Below, in pieces: positions 17,872-29,794 of a DNA stretch of 56,412 nt. Every line of letters begins with the position of its first letter. The first letter of the stretch is position 1. This DNA comes from Roseibacillus sp. (GTDB taxonomy: Bacteria > Verrucomicrobiota > Verrucomicrobiia > Verrucomicrobiales > Akkermansiaceae). The position numbers and the translations under genes were made by a program. Below the pieces are notes generated by a model. The model was not told where the DNA came from. It did not search any database and saw only the letters and a list, made by a program, of their open reading frames with translations. Where the stretch lies: assembly GCA_002686085.1 (NCBI GenBank), contig NZAC01000002.1:122708-179119 (forward strand). Reading direction: 5' to 3'.

Positions 17872-19332
17872 CTAAAGCCCAAATCCTGTGCCGGGCAGGA
17901 AGCGGTAGTAGACCTCCAGCATCAGAGTGGCAAGGGCCGTATGGTAAACTGGATCGTTCTTGTTACCCGGTCCGGGATTTGGAGGAGAGCGGAAGTGGCC
18001 ATCTCCCTGTTGCCCACTTAAAAGGGTGTCGCGGAACTTGTCGTTGTAGTCGAGCCAGCTCTTGCCTCCCTGATTAATAGCGGCCTGACTCACGTAGTAG
18101 TGTTCGTAAAGGTTACAGGGTCCTCCGTTGTAGCTTATTTTGGCATGGCGGTCGATGTAGTCCATCCCCTTGCGAGCCGCTCGATTGCTGGTTCCCTTGT
18201 GCTGTTGGAAGCAGAGCACCCCGGCTCCGGTGAGGGTAAAGTGCCCGCCTCCGACGGGACTCGTTCCCGTATAGCCGAAACCGCCATTGCTGTTCTGGCG
18301 ACCCTCACAGTATGTAAGAGCCTTGCTGATACACTGCGGCATGTTCCGGAAGTTGAGTCGGGTGTGGTAGCCAGCTTTGAGAGCCTGCATCTGCCATGCG
18401 GTGATAGACATATCTCCCCCCCGACCACCTTCGTCAAAGTTGTAGTCCCATCCTCCGGACGGATTCTGATTGTCAATGATCCACTGCACTCCCAGTTGAA
18501 CAGATTCTTTCAGGTTGGGAATATTCAGCCCTAAAACTCGACAGAACATATAGGCTTCGGCCAGAGCGTAGGTTGCTATGCCGTGTTCATAGACCCAGTG
18601 CCTGTCTCCACGGGTAGTGCAAAGGCGGCCCTTGTTCTTTACGCTGTTTTCGATGAGATACACCATTCCATTGGTGACAGCTTCCCCGAATTCCTCGGAG
18701 AGTGGTGTCTCGCAGTGACCAAGATAGGCGAGCAGAACCAGGCCGGTCTGTGCGACCTGATGGCTTCCGCCCCATGACCCATCGCGCCTTTGGACGGTCT
18801 TGAACCAACGCAGAGCCTTCATTACGGCCTCTTCGCAGGCTTCCGTGCCTCCACTCTGTTTCAGTCGGCGCATCCGATCTTCAGCAGAGCAGCGCTTTCG
18901 CATGGCTGCAGGGATCTTCCCAAATCCACCACCGCCGCCGTTGCCACCGTTGCCCCATCCTTGCCCTATATCGTCCCTGAAGCCAAAGGTGAGAGCGGGG
19001 ATAGCCTCTACTTCAGGAACGGGCACCGCAAAGTTAGTGGGGTTCGCCGAAGCCATGACCTTGGCCATTGCGGAGGATGGAGCATTGGGCTTTGGGGTGA
19101 CTTCTCTGGTAATCCTTTTCTCCTGAAGAGGATCGTCCTCTTCAGAGCCCGCACTATAAGCAACGATCGTCGGCGAGTTGATGGCCAGCGATGGGAGAAG
19201 GATGAAAAAGAGAATGAGGATGACGAGAACGATCGATAGTACGGCAATAACCAGACTGGTAATGACAGATGCCCTGCGCTGAGCATCCAGATTAGACTGG
19301 GCTTCAGGACTGAGTCGGGCGTGAATGCTCAT
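17872..19332 (-). CDS. Membrane-anchored prenyltransferase/squalene-cyclase-fold protein
   Basis: This 486-residue protein has a cytoplasmic start, one strongly hydrophobic segment at about residues 23-50, a Pro/Ala-rich linker and a glycine-rich patch (about 125-140), then an alpha/alpha-toroid domain. Repeats typical of terpenoid-cyclase/prenyltransferase folds are visible: DGSWGGSHQVAQTGLVLLA, GGWDYNFDEGG, NGGFGYTG, and GDGHFRSP. The DxDD acid of squalene-hopene cyclases is not seen, so catalytic cyclisation is unlikely. Proteins of this layout are common in Planctomycetes and Verrucomicrobia with unknown function, perhaps binding peptides or lipids at the outer face of the inner membrane. 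It is not part of the fucose operon by function. Confidence 0.8.
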   Translation of the reverse strand: MSIHARLSPEAQSNLDAQRRASVITSLVIAVLSIVLVILILFFILLPSLAINSPTIVAYSAGSEEDDPLQEKRITREVTPKPNAPSSAMAKVMASANPTNFAVPVPEVEAIPALTFGFRDDIGQGWGNGGNGGGGGFGKIPAAMRKRCSAEDRMRRLKQSGGTEACEEAVMKALRWFKTVQRRDGSWGGSHQVAQTGLVLLAYLGHCETPLSEEFGEAVTNGMVYLIENSVKNKGRLCTTRGDRHWVYEHGIATYALAEAYMFCRVLGLNIPNLKESVQLGVQWIIDNQNPSGGWDYNFDEGGRGGDMSITAWQMQALKAGYHTRLNFRNMPQCISKALTYCEGRQNSNGGFGYTGTSPVGGGHFTLTGAGVLCFQQHKGTSNRAARKGMDYIDRHAKISYNGGPCNLYEHYYVSQAAINQGGKSWLDYNDKFRDTLLSGQQGDGHFRSPPNPGPGNKNDPVYHTALATLMLEVYYRFLPGTGFGL

Positions 19333-19489
19333 GGCGAAAAGGGATTATTCCCGGTGCGGAATAGTCTATGAAAGCCTCAATGTGGGCTGCCTTTCAAGGG
19401 TAGAACGTATGAAAGCCGCCTCATATTAGCACGGAAGGGTAACTTAGAGGCGAGACGGCCGGCATTCGGGGGAGTATTTTGACGTATCG

Positions 19490-20935
19490 TCAGGCAATGA
19501 TCGGCTTGATCACCCGCCCCGCGACATCTGTCAGTCGGAATCTACGACCGCTGTGCTTGAAGGTGAGCTTCTTGTGATCAAGTCCAAGGAGATGGAGGAT
19601 GGTTGCGTGTAGATCGTGAATCTCAACTTTGTCAGTCGCAGCACGGTGACCGATTTCATCGGTTTCCCCATAGGACGTTCCACCCTTTACTCCACCCCCA
19701 GCAAACCAGTAGCAACCGGCATGGGGATTGTGGTCCCTTCCTGGCTTGTTACTTTTCTGTGCCACCGGCAGGCGTCCGAACTCGCCGCCCCAGATGACGA
19801 GGGTTTCGTCAAGAAGGCCACGTTCCTCAAGATCCTGAAGCAGTCCGGCAATCGGGCGGTCCGTCTCGCCCGCGAACCCGGCATGATTTCCCGCGATATC
19901 GTTGTGGCCATCCCAGCTGCGCTGGTTTTCCATCCCTCCAGAGTAGATCTGCACGTAGCGCACACCCCGTTCAACCATCCGCCGAGCCATGAGACACTGG
20001 CGGGCAAAATGGCTGCACTGTCCATCATCAAGGCCGTAGAGCTTTTGAATATGATCCGGTTCAGCGTCGACGTTGACGCACTCTGGGGCCTCCTGCTGCA
20101 TCCGGTATGCGAGTTCGAAGCTTTTGATACGGGCGGTAAGCTCTCGGTCTGCATCGACACGGTTGAGGTGCTCGCGGTTAATCTGGTCAAGGAGCTGGAG
20201 TTGGGCAAGTTGCTGAGGCTGACTGAGGCCTGCAACTCGCTTCAGATTAGGTATGGGGTCACCCTTGGTGTTGATCCATGTCCCTTGAAAGGATCCTGGG
20301 AGAAATCCGTTTCCCCAGTTAGAAGCATGGCCCTTGGGCAGGCCTCGCCCTTTTGGATCGCTCATGACCATGAAGGCCGGAAGGTTTTCATTCTCGGTGC
20401 CTAATCCATAAGAAACCCAGCTTCCTACACAGGGATGGCCCATGCGTGTGACGCCGGTATTGGCCATGAAAAGAGCCGGGCTATGGTTGTTGGATTGGGT
20501 GTGGAAGGACTTCACGAACGCCATTTTGTCCACGTGCTTTGAAAGGTGCGGAAAAATGGATGAGGCCCAGGCGCCACTTTGACCGTGCTGCTTGAACTCG
20601 AAGGGGGATTTCATCAGGGGGCCGACCGCGTTTGCGAAAAATCCGGTAGTGGGATCAAAGCCCTCAAGCTTCTTACCATCCCGGGTCGTGAGCTCGGGTT
20701 TATAATCCCATGTATCCAGGTGAGAGGGCCCTCCGTTGATGAAGAGCCAGATTACGTGCTTGGCCTTCCCCTCAAAATGCGGTTTTCGCGCTTCAAGCGG
20801 ATTTTCTCCAAGTGGGACTGTGGCATGCCCCTGCTCGTGAAGTAACGATGCCAGAGCGAGGGCGCCCAGCCCCCCTCCCGCTTTACTGAGTAATTCTCTG
20901 CGGGTCCAAGCGGTCTCAATACTGGTTTCGTTCAT
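19490..20935 (-). CDS. DUF1501 secreted protein (Tat signal)
   Basis: DUF1501 proteins are exported, alkaline-phosphatase/sulfatase-like proteins typical of PVC bacteria with no proven reaction. This 481-residue member has a twin-arginine-like N-terminus (TRRELLSKAGGGLGALALAS), FINGGPSHLDTWDYKPEL near residue 70, and a metal-site-like segment VIWGGEFGRLP, with GRDHNPHAGCYWFAGGGV following. The preceding PSCyt/PSD1 gene stops 3 bp before its start codon, so the two are co-translated. The pair is a recurring unit in these bacteria and is thought to act together outside the cytoplasm on polysaccharides. That role is inference. Confidence 0.92.
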   Translation of the reverse strand: MNETSIETAWTRRELLSKAGGGLGALALASLLHEQGHATVPLGENPLEARKPHFEGKAKHVIWLFINGGPSHLDTWDYKPELTTRDGKKLEGFDPTTGFFANAVGPLMKSPFEFKQHGQSGAWASSIFPHLSKHVDKMAFVKSFHTQSNNHSPALFMANTGVTRMGHPCVGSWVSYGLGTENENLPAFMVMSDPKGRGLPKGHASNWGNGFLPGSFQGTWINTKGDPIPNLKRVAGLSQPQQLAQLQLLDQINREHLNRVDADRELTARIKSFELAYRMQQEAPECVNVDAEPDHIQKLYGLDDGQCSHFARQCLMARRMVERGVRYVQIYSGGMENQRSWDGHNDIAGNHAGFAGETDRPIAGLLQDLEERGLLDETLVIWGGEFGRLPVAQKSNKPGRDHNPHAGCYWFAGGGVKGGTSYGETDEIGHRAATDKVEIHDLHATILHLLGLDHKKLTFKHSGRRFRLTDVAGRVIKPIIA

Positions 20936-20938
20936 ATC

Positions 20939-23900
20939 TTACTCCACGTAGATCATTTCGTTAGAGGCGAGCAGGGCGTGACAGAGATCTATCATAGCGG
21001 GCTCCTCCCTGCCTCCATAGCTTGCGGTTTGTTCTCGGAGGAATTGCTTTAGTTGTGCTCTCCGCTCTGGAGATGGCAGGGCACCGTGTGCCCGGTAAAC
21101 AGCACTCCCAACCGGGTCACTACTTCCGAGAACTTTTTTTGCGAAGTGAGCTGCCATTTCACGGATTTCGAGACTGTTCATAAAGACGAGTGCCTGCGAG
21201 GGAGTAGTTGTAATGGCACGTCGACCCTGACTCGTCATGGTGTCCGGCCAGTCAAACAGCTGCATCATGGGAATCAATTTACTGCGCTTGACGGAAAAGT
21301 AGATGCTGCGGCGTTTCATGCCTTGATCCAGAGTGCCAGCTCCATACATCCGGCGGTCTATCATCCCGCTAACGGCCAGGGCGTTGTCTCGGAGCACCTC
21401 TGCCTCGAGGCGACGGGGACTGCGCTTCCACCAATAACTGTTAGAGGGGTCCACTGCCTTATTAGCCTCACTCTCTGTAGAGCCCATCTGATACGCGGCG
21501 GTCATCATGATCTTCTTGTGGAGTCGTTTGAGTGTCCAGCCGTTCTCGATGAGATCATGTGCGAGATAATCCAGAAGAGCTGGGTGAGTAGGCTTGCTTC
21601 CCTGAAAGCCAAAGTCGTTTACGGATTCTACGATGCCTCGTCCAAAATGATGATACCAGAGCCGGTTCACAATGACCCTCGCAAGAAGGTGCCCAGCCCC
21701 ATGATCTACGTCGGTGATCCATTTCGCTACCCTGCTTCGCTTCATTGAAGTCCGGGATCCGGGAGGCCGTTTTACGGCCCAGTAGTCGGCAGTTTTATGG
21801 TTCCGGGTGAGAACCTCGAGAAAGCCGACTGGAGCTATCCCATTTTTTTGGGCAGGATCTCCGCGGACCAGATAGTAGCTTTCCTGATAGAAATCAGGCA
21901 CTTTTCCACTATTAGTGTGATGTCGCATCGGCTTCAGACCTTCCGTACATATCATCACCTTTTCCTTTTTACCTACGGGCCGAGTCGATTCGAGAGCTGT
22001 GACTCGGCTCTGGATGCTGGCCCAGTCAGGGTCCAGCTGGAGGTAAAGCTCAAGCATTCGCTGTTGGTCTGCCTTCTGCTCTGCTCTTTCGGAAGCTCTA
22101 CCAAGAGTGAGTAGTTCCTTTCGGGCGTTCTTTTGTGGATCCTGGTCCCCTTCCACCAGTGGAAGGTGAGCCGGGGGTCGGGCACTAACTGAAATTCTGA
22201 GCCGCCCTATGGCGTGTTGACTGTTGAGCTCGAAGTGCAGTTTAAGGGAGAGTCGCCTCCCAGGACCTTTGGTGAGATCCGGGTTACTGATCTCAAAGAC
22301 GGTAGCATGGTCCTTTCCGAATTGGGGATCGATCGCCCAGCCGGTTCTGCTGTTTCCATCAATGATACGGTCGACATGAAGCTGGGAGCTCTGGTTGAAG
22401 GTGGCGCGTGGGTCCGTGAGTTCAAGAGTTTGGCTGCCTGCCGTCACCTCAAGATTTGAAAGCCCAATATTTCCATTACTTGCGCGGCCCGGCCCTCCTC
22501 GCTTCATTGAGGGATGACTCAGGGCCTCGATTCTCAGAGCTCGGATCTGCTCGATGGGGGAGGTGGCTACGAAGGTATAGACATCAGAGGATGGGTTAGG
22601 GCCACTAGCGAGATAGGAGCCGTCTTTCAGGCGCTGGAAGGTAGCACCTCCTTTCGAAACGAGGGGCTCTGCAATTAGTGTAGACCATGATGAATCCTCC
22701 TTCTCAATTTGATGAGAAAGATTTTTTCTCAGCCACGCGTCGAGCCTCTTCGGTGCTTTTTCTCTTCTGAAGAGATTCGCTTCATCGTCCAGTTCAGCCA
22801 TGGCAAGATTGAATGCCTTCATTGCTTCTCCGGTTGGCTTGCTGGTCTCGAGGTCGACTTCGGTTCGGACAGTTTGTGTGAACGCACTGAGCAGCTCGTA
22901 GTAATCTTTCGTGGGAATTGGATCATACTTGTGATCATGGCATCGGGCGCATCCAACCGTGGTTGCAAGCATGGCGGATCCCATCGTTGCAATCATGTCA
23001 TCGGTAGCATCGAATCGAATACGCTCAGCCTCGCTCAGGGTTATCTGGGTCGGATAAACTCCGGCCCCCAGAAACCCTGTCGCAGCGAGCGCTTCGGGAT
23101 TGTCGGGCTCCAATTCGTCTCCTGCGATCTGCCATTGAACAAAAGTATTGTACGGCATGTCAGAGTTCAGGGCTCGGATCACAAAGTCGCGGAAATGAAA
23201 CGCGTATTTGCGATCGTAGTCATGCTCGAAACCGTGGCTCTCTGCGAATCTCGCGACATCCAGCCAGTGTCTTGCCCAGCGTTCGCCGTAGCCAGGACGA
23301 TTGAGGAGCCTTGTGATAAGCTTTTCGTATGCTTCCGGGTCCTTGTTATCGACAAAGGAGTCAATTTCCTCGGGAGTCGGGGGAAGACCTATGAGATCCA
23401 GATAGGCTCGACGGATCAGTTTTTCGGGAGCAATTGGGCCGGCTGCTTTGAGCCCGTGTTCATCATGACTTGCAAGCAGGTAGCGATCGATCGTGGATTG
23501 CTCCTTATGATTCTTGGTGGGAGGAGCACGCAGTTCCAGGGGAGCATAAGCCCAATAGCGCCGGTCCTCAGGCGTCACCTGCATAGGCCTTTTCCCGGCC
23601 GGACTTTTCTCCAGCAGCGGTTTGTCGTAAGCGGCGCCCAGAATGATCCACTCCTCAATAGCTGCGATAGCCGCAGCGGGCAGTTTTGGTTTCTTAGGAG
23701 GCATCGCGATCTCTTTTTCTAAATGAGCGATTGCGAGAAAGAGGAGGCTTTCCCTTGGTTTACCCGGGACAACTGCCACTCCCTGATCACCACCTTTCAT
23801 GAGAGATTCCCTTGTGACGAGATCGAGCCCGGACTTGGTCTTCTCTCCACCATGACAGCGCAGGCAGTGCTCCTTCAGGATAGTGCTCACGGTTTGATCG

Positions 23901-24004
23901 AAAAGAGCCTGGCTGGCCGCCATCTTTGTTGCGTGGTCCTGCTCGACTGCCAGGGCCATACGAGCCAGGGAGAGAAGCACAAGAATGGATCGCACGATGG
24001 GCAT
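20939..24004 (-). CDS. PSCyt1/DUF1549/DUF1553 (PSD1) secreted cytochrome-domain protein
   Basis: The 1021-residue protein has a signal peptide (residues 1-19), an N-terminal planctomycete-type cytochrome module with heme motif C47-L-R-C50-H51 followed by GGEKTKSGLDL, then the DUF1549 domain (about 165-375). A second CxxCH occurs there in VGCARCHDHKYDPIP. A middle beta-sandwich-like region of about 500-640 follows, then the C-terminal DUF1553/PSD1 domain (about 725-990). Function is unproven; the heme motifs point to periplasmic redox chemistry. It directly precedes the DUF1501 gene with a 3-bp gap. Confidence 0.92.
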   Translation of the reverse strand: MPIVRSILVLLSLARMALAVEQDHATKMAASQALFDQTVSTILKEHCLRCHGGEKTKSGLDLVTRESLMKGGDQGVAVVPGKPRESLLFLAIAHLEKEIAMPPKKPKLPAAAIAAIEEWIILGAAYDKPLLEKSPAGKRPMQVTPEDRRYWAYAPLELRAPPTKNHKEQSTIDRYLLASHDEHGLKAAGPIAPEKLIRRAYLDLIGLPPTPEEIDSFVDNKDPEAYEKLITRLLNRPGYGERWARHWLDVARFAESHGFEHDYDRKYAFHFRDFVIRALNSDMPYNTFVQWQIAGDELEPDNPEALAATGFLGAGVYPTQITLSEAERIRFDATDDMIATMGSAMLATTVGCARCHDHKYDPIPTKDYYELLSAFTQTVRTEVDLETSKPTGEAMKAFNLAMAELDDEANLFRREKAPKRLDAWLRKNLSHQIEKEDSSWSTLIAEPLVSKGGATFQRLKDGSYLASGPNPSSDVYTFVATSPIEQIRALRIEALSHPSMKRGGPGRASNGNIGLSNLEVTAGSQTLELTDPRATFNQSSQLHVDRIIDGNSRTGWAIDPQFGKDHATVFEISNPDLTKGPGRRLSLKLHFELNSQHAIGRLRISVSARPPAHLPLVEGDQDPQKNARKELLTLGRASERAEQKADQQRMLELYLQLDPDWASIQSRVTALESTRPVGKKEKVMICTEGLKPMRHHTNSGKVPDFYQESYYLVRGDPAQKNGIAPVGFLEVLTRNHKTADYWAVKRPPGSRTSMKRSRVAKWITDVDHGAGHLLARVIVNRLWYHHFGRGIVESVNDFGFQGSKPTHPALLDYLAHDLIENGWTLKRLHKKIMMTAAYQMGSTESEANKAVDPSNSYWWKRSPRRLEAEVLRDNALAVSGMIDRRMYGAGTLDQGMKRRSIYFSVKRSKLIPMMQLFDWPDTMTSQGRRAITTTPSQALVFMNSLEIREMAAHFAKKVLGSSDPVGSAVYRAHGALPSPERRAQLKQFLREQTASYGGREEPAMIDLCHALLASNEMIYVE

Positions 24005-24141
24005 CCCGCAGAGTCACCCCGTGATGTCGACGTGGCAAGTCCCCAAGATGGGCGACCCGCACCCTTATTCAGAGAACCCCTGCAGCCGCGGGACCAGGTA
24101 ATCCCGTGAGAAAATCGGCCCACCCCCAATCTGTGATTCGC

Positions 24142-26643
<2,502 letters not shown>

Positions 26644-26803
26644 GACTGAGGTTGTAACCGGGGATTACGATGATTGAACGCGAAAGTTATTCACAGAGCC
26701 TATCCAGAGAAAAACAGCACATCGTTTTGGATGTCCAGATCAGGGTCTCCTGACCTCGAACAGGTGTTTGTGATCGCGTGAGAGCTTGCTAGGATCAGGA
26801 ATC

Positions 26804-27577
26804 ATGAAATTCGTTCTCTTGCCCCTCCTCGCGATGGCAGGTGCACCTGGGTTGCCCTTGTTCGCTGGTGAGAAGTGGGACCAGGATAAGGCGAAAAGTA
26901 TGATCGCAAAGGTGCTGGAGGTGGAAAAGGCAGGAGGGTTGCCATGGAATCGTATTCCTTGGAGGATCCAGGCTCAAAGTGCGCTGCAGGAATCCCGGGC
27001 CACTGGAAAGCCACTGTTTATCTTTTTTTTCGTGCCACAGTCCGGTCCACCAACAGAACCTTGTGGGTTGGAGGGCCGACTTCTTCGAACGCATGTGCTC
27101 TCGGAGCCAAAGATCATCGAAATGGTGAAGGCGCGATGCATACCTATGAAAATACGGCTGGAGAAGGGCAAGGATTACCCTGTTGATTGGCCGGCACTGA
27201 AACACTGGGCTACAGCTTTCAAGTTTTCCAACGAAAGGGGATTTGCCGGGTGTTCAGTAATTAGCCCTGACCTTGCGATCGAATTTGGAAATAGCGGCTC
27301 AGCAAGAATCTACGAGCTCCTGAGTTCGCCCGCCTTTGACTCGGAAGCGATTCTCGGGATGTTGAAACGGGCGATGGAACGGGTCAATGAGGAGCGATCA
27401 ATTCTCGTCCAGCGAGGTATCAGCAACGAAGAACGAGGGGCAGAGATTCTGCGGTTTCGCAAAGGGGTCACTCGAGCCGTTCGCAGCGAAGGGAGAAGAA
27501 ACCTTCCTCCCGCAGGATATTCTCTAGAGCAAGCTCTTGAATTGTATCGGGTGGCTGGAGTCGAGGCTGCAGAATAG
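26804..27577 (+). CDS. Exported thioredoxin-like protein lacking the CxxC pair
   Basis: This 257-residue protein starts at ATG 26804, preceded by AGGA, and has a signal peptide (MKFVLLPLLAMAGAPGLPLFAG). After a short helix, ALQESRATGKPLFIFFF followed by VPQSGPPTEPCGLEG resembles the start of a thioredoxin fold of the YbbN/DUF255 kind. The active-site CxxC is replaced by a single Cys, so it is probably not a disulfide reductase. Later segments (ARCIPMKIRLEKG, FAGCSVISPD) fit the second half of the fold. The C-terminal 70 residues are helical and charged. A cytochrome-b562-like gene follows after 61 bp in the same direction. Confidence 0.6.
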   Translation: MKFVLLPLLAMAGAPGLPLFAGEKWDQDKAKSMIAKVLEVEKAGGLPWNRIPWRIQAQSALQESRATGKPLFIFFFVPQSGPPTEPCGLEGRLLRTHVLSEPKIIEMVKARCIPMKIRLEKGKDYPVDWPALKHWATAFKFSNERGFAGCSVISPDLAIEFGNSGSARIYELLSSPAFDSEAILGMLKRAMERVNEERSILVQRGISNEERGAEILRFRKGVTRAVRSEGRRNLPPAGYSLEQALELYRVAGVEAAE

Positions 27578-27638
27578 GACGTGTGGATCTGCCGAGGCGG
27601 TTGACAAGGGTGGCGGTCTTGGCGAGTAGTTAGCTGTT

Positions 27639-28097
27639 ATGAAAAAACAGCCATTTTGTGTGATCCTTGCCCTTATCACTATCCTGGGCCTTTCAGACCC
27701 GGGAGTCGCTGCAGATAGTGACGCTCCAGAGAAAGAGCCTCCGCCAAAGGATATGGCCGAGGCGATGGACGCAATGAGTGGATCGCTTAAATTACTGCGC
27801 CGACTGAAGCGTGATCCCGATCGATGGGCTAAAAGTGCAGCGATGGTAGCAAAGGGATCATCCGTCGTGATTTCAGCGATGAGAATGATACCACGGGAAA
27901 TTCAGGACCTCCCTGATGGACCTGCCAAGCTAAAGGCACTTGCTGATTCACGAAGACTCATGGGGCTAACACTCGCCGGGTATGGGCGTCTCGAGTTAGC
28001 TTTCCTCGCGGAGAGTGAGGAGCAAGTAGAAGAAGCCCTTGATTTTCTGAAAGAGATCAAAGCCGAATCCCACGAGAAATATAATCGGGGCGAATAG
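27639..28097 (+). CDS. Cytochrome b562 family protein
   Basis: The 152-residue protein has a signal peptide (about 1-25) followed by a four-helix segment. M43-D-A-M-S-G-S-L-K51 aligns with the N-terminal heme-ligand Met of E. coli cytochrome b562 (M-E-T-L-N-D-N-L-K, same spacing to Leu-Lys). The C-terminal S-H145-E-K-Y aligns with the His ligand segment (Y-H-Q-K-Y). The distance between the ligands is 102 residues against 95 in E. coli. No CxxCH motif is present, so the heme would be non-covalent. The probable role is periplasmic electron transfer; physiological partners of this family are unknown. The upstream thioredoxin-like gene may be co-transcribed. Confidence 0.72.
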   Translation: MKKQPFCVILALITILGLSDPGVAADSDAPEKEPPPKDMAEAMDAMSGSLKLLRRLKRDPDRWAKSAAMVAKGSSVVISAMRMIPREIQDLPDGPAKLKALADSRRLMGLTLAGYGRLELAFLAESEEQVEEALDFLKEIKAESHEKYNRGE

Positions 28098-28153
28098 GCC
28101 CAAAGCGTAGCGAGTTTCAGGTTATCACTGAGAGAGGGACTCTTCTTCCAACC

Positions 28154-28822
28154 TCAGCGCACAATACTTACGGGAGTCCCAAGGGACAGCGTCGTATAGA
28201 CTGCTGAAGCAACCTTGGATGGTATTCGCACGCAGCCATGAGAGGTGGGGTAACGGGGCACCTTGCCTTGGTGCATACCCAGTCCTTTCCAGGTGAGTCG
28301 CATCCAGTAAGGCATTGCGGCACCCTTGAACTCTCCGCCTTCAGGAACCTCATCTTCGGTAATGTCGGCGTCGTTCTTGTAAATATTACCCTCGGAATCG
28401 TAGATTGTTCCGTAGAGATTTGATTGCTTTTCGCGCTGCACCTTTTCGATGATCCGATACCTGCCCGGAGGCGTTGGAAACGTTTTTCGGCCGGAGGCGA
28501 TGGGATAATCCAATGCGATTTCGTCGTCGTTATAAATCCGAGCTCTCTGGAGCGAGAGGATAATCTCGACGCGTGTGTTTTTTTTGTCCAAGGCGCCGAA
28601 AGCCGTCTCATCCTTATACACCTTGTAGGTCTTGGGATAAGTAGGTTCTGCGGTGAAGTGGGCGTAACTTCCCACAGGGTGTGGGTTAACCCACTGCGCT
28701 TTCAGAATCTTTACCTGATCGGGATTCGGGTCGGGGGTAAGAGAACAACTCGTGATCGCCGGAATGATGGCAGTAAGTAGAGCTAGAAGGATTTTATCAG
28801 GAAGATTCATACGAACAGCCAA
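28154..28822 (-). CDS. L,D-transpeptidase (YkuD/ErfK family) lipoprotein
   Basis: This 222-residue protein is predicted to make 3-3 peptidoglycan crosslinks or attach proteins to peptidoglycan. A signal peptide ends in the lipobox-like ITSC (C26), so it is likely a lipoprotein; an in-frame ATG four codons later would also work. The YkuD domain fills the second half, with HQGKV upstream and the catalytic motif S194-H-G-C-V-R199 (nucleophile C197). The N-terminal part between 30 and 80 is beta-rich and unassigned. It is convergent with the cytochrome b562-like gene and lies downstream of the DNA glycosylase. Confidence 0.92.
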   Translation of the reverse strand: MAVRMNLPDKILLALLTAIIPAITSCSLTPDPNPDQVKILKAQWVNPHPVGSYAHFTAEPTYPKTYKVYKDETAFGALDKKNTRVEIILSLQRARIYNDDEIALDYPIASGRKTFPTPPGRYRIIEKVQREKQSNLYGTIYDSEGNIYKNDADITEDEVPEGGEFKGAAMPYWMRLTWKGLGMHQGKVPRYPTSHGCVRIPSKVASAVYTTLSLGTPVSIVR

Positions 28823-28860
28823 TTCCTAGCAAGTTGATTATAACACTGCGGGGAAGAATC

Positions 28861-29736
28861 TCAAGCGTCTGATCGTGTCATCGGCTGGCAGCGAGGGCAC
28901 CACGCGGTTGTCCGAGTTGCAATCGTGCATCGCTCCAGTGAGGAGTGGCACCTTGGACAGGTTCCTCCGGCTTGCCATCTATGCTGAAATAGCCAGGATC
29001 TGGGAGGAACCTGCTCGACATAGCTTCCGGGGGAAAATCCTCTCTTGCCGTCGCGAGGCGAGTTTTTGTCCGCTACATGGCGGAGGGCTCCGCGGCAAAC
29101 TTGCCTGCTTACCCGGCGAATGAGGGCTAGATCAAGCTCCTGCAGTGGAGTCCCCGGAAAGCGGAAAAGCCGCCAGCAGATTTCATCGGCCATCCAGTTT
29201 CCTATCCCGGGAAAGATCGATTGGTCGAGGAGAAGGGCCTTCAAGGAGGTTCCCTTGCGGCGTGTCGTTAACTGTCTCAGGTAGGCGAGAGTAAACTTGG
29301 CATGTAAGACCTCGAGAGGGAGTGTCTCCCAGGGCTTGTGGTCTTGCTGGTGAAGATAGACTCGTCCAAATTGTCGGTAATCCGAGTAAACGAGGGATAG
29401 ATTCTTCGTTCTTAGAACGAAATGGTCGTGTTTGTCCGGGCAATGATATGGATCTGCAAGGAACAATCGACCAGACATTCCAAGGTGAACTTCCAGGTAG
29501 ATGACAGGGTCTCCAGCCGAGGGTTTTACGAGAGAATCCGAAAAACCAAAGAGGAGGCGCTTTCCGTGGGTGCGGCTGTCGACCATCATCTTGCGCCTAA
29601 GATGTGTTTGGAGCTCACCCGCGGGAGTATCCCTGTAAACCCGGGTTTCAGGATGTGATTCTACCGCGATAACCTCCTGCCCTTGTGCTGGCTCCCAAAT
29701 CCGACGGGCTAGTTCTACTTCGGCGAGCTCAGGCAT
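28861..29736 (-). CDS. Formamidopyrimidine-DNA glycosylase / endonuclease VIII family protein
   Basis: The protein is a base-excision glycosylase of the Fpg/Nei family (291 residues). It begins MPELAEVE, giving the catalytic Pro2 and Glu3 after Met removal. HGKRLLF carries the conserved lysine of the beta-turn, DQSIFPGIGNWMADEIC is the H2TH motif, and the C-terminal zinc finger is CPRC-x16-CPRC with the Arg in TRTTAWC. The Ala at position 5 replaces the usual Pro of Fpg. Fpg (8-oxoG) and Nei (oxidised pyrimidine) cannot be told apart safely here. Confidence 0.92.
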   Translation of the reverse strand: MPELAEVELARRIWEPAQGQEVIAVESHPETRVYRDTPAGELQTHLRRKMMVDSRTHGKRLLFGFSDSLVKPSAGDPVIYLEVHLGMSGRLFLADPYHCPDKHDHFVLRTKNLSLVYSDYRQFGRVYLHQQDHKPWETLPLEVLHAKFTLAYLRQLTTRRKGTSLKALLLDQSIFPGIGNWMADEICWRLFRFPGTPLQELDLALIRRVSRQVCRGALRHVADKNSPRDGKRGFSPGSYVEQVPPRSWLFQHRWQAGGTCPRCHSSLERCTIATRTTAWCPRCQPMTRSDA

Positions 29737-29794
29737 TCCTTAGGTGAGAAAAAATCAAATGTAGATCTGGCGATGTCAAGGAGGGGGCGAAGCA

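Noticed and set aside
22709-23722. 337-codon plus-strand frame
   Set aside because: Antisense to the PSCyt/PSD1 gene; Cys-rich and without recognisable domains.
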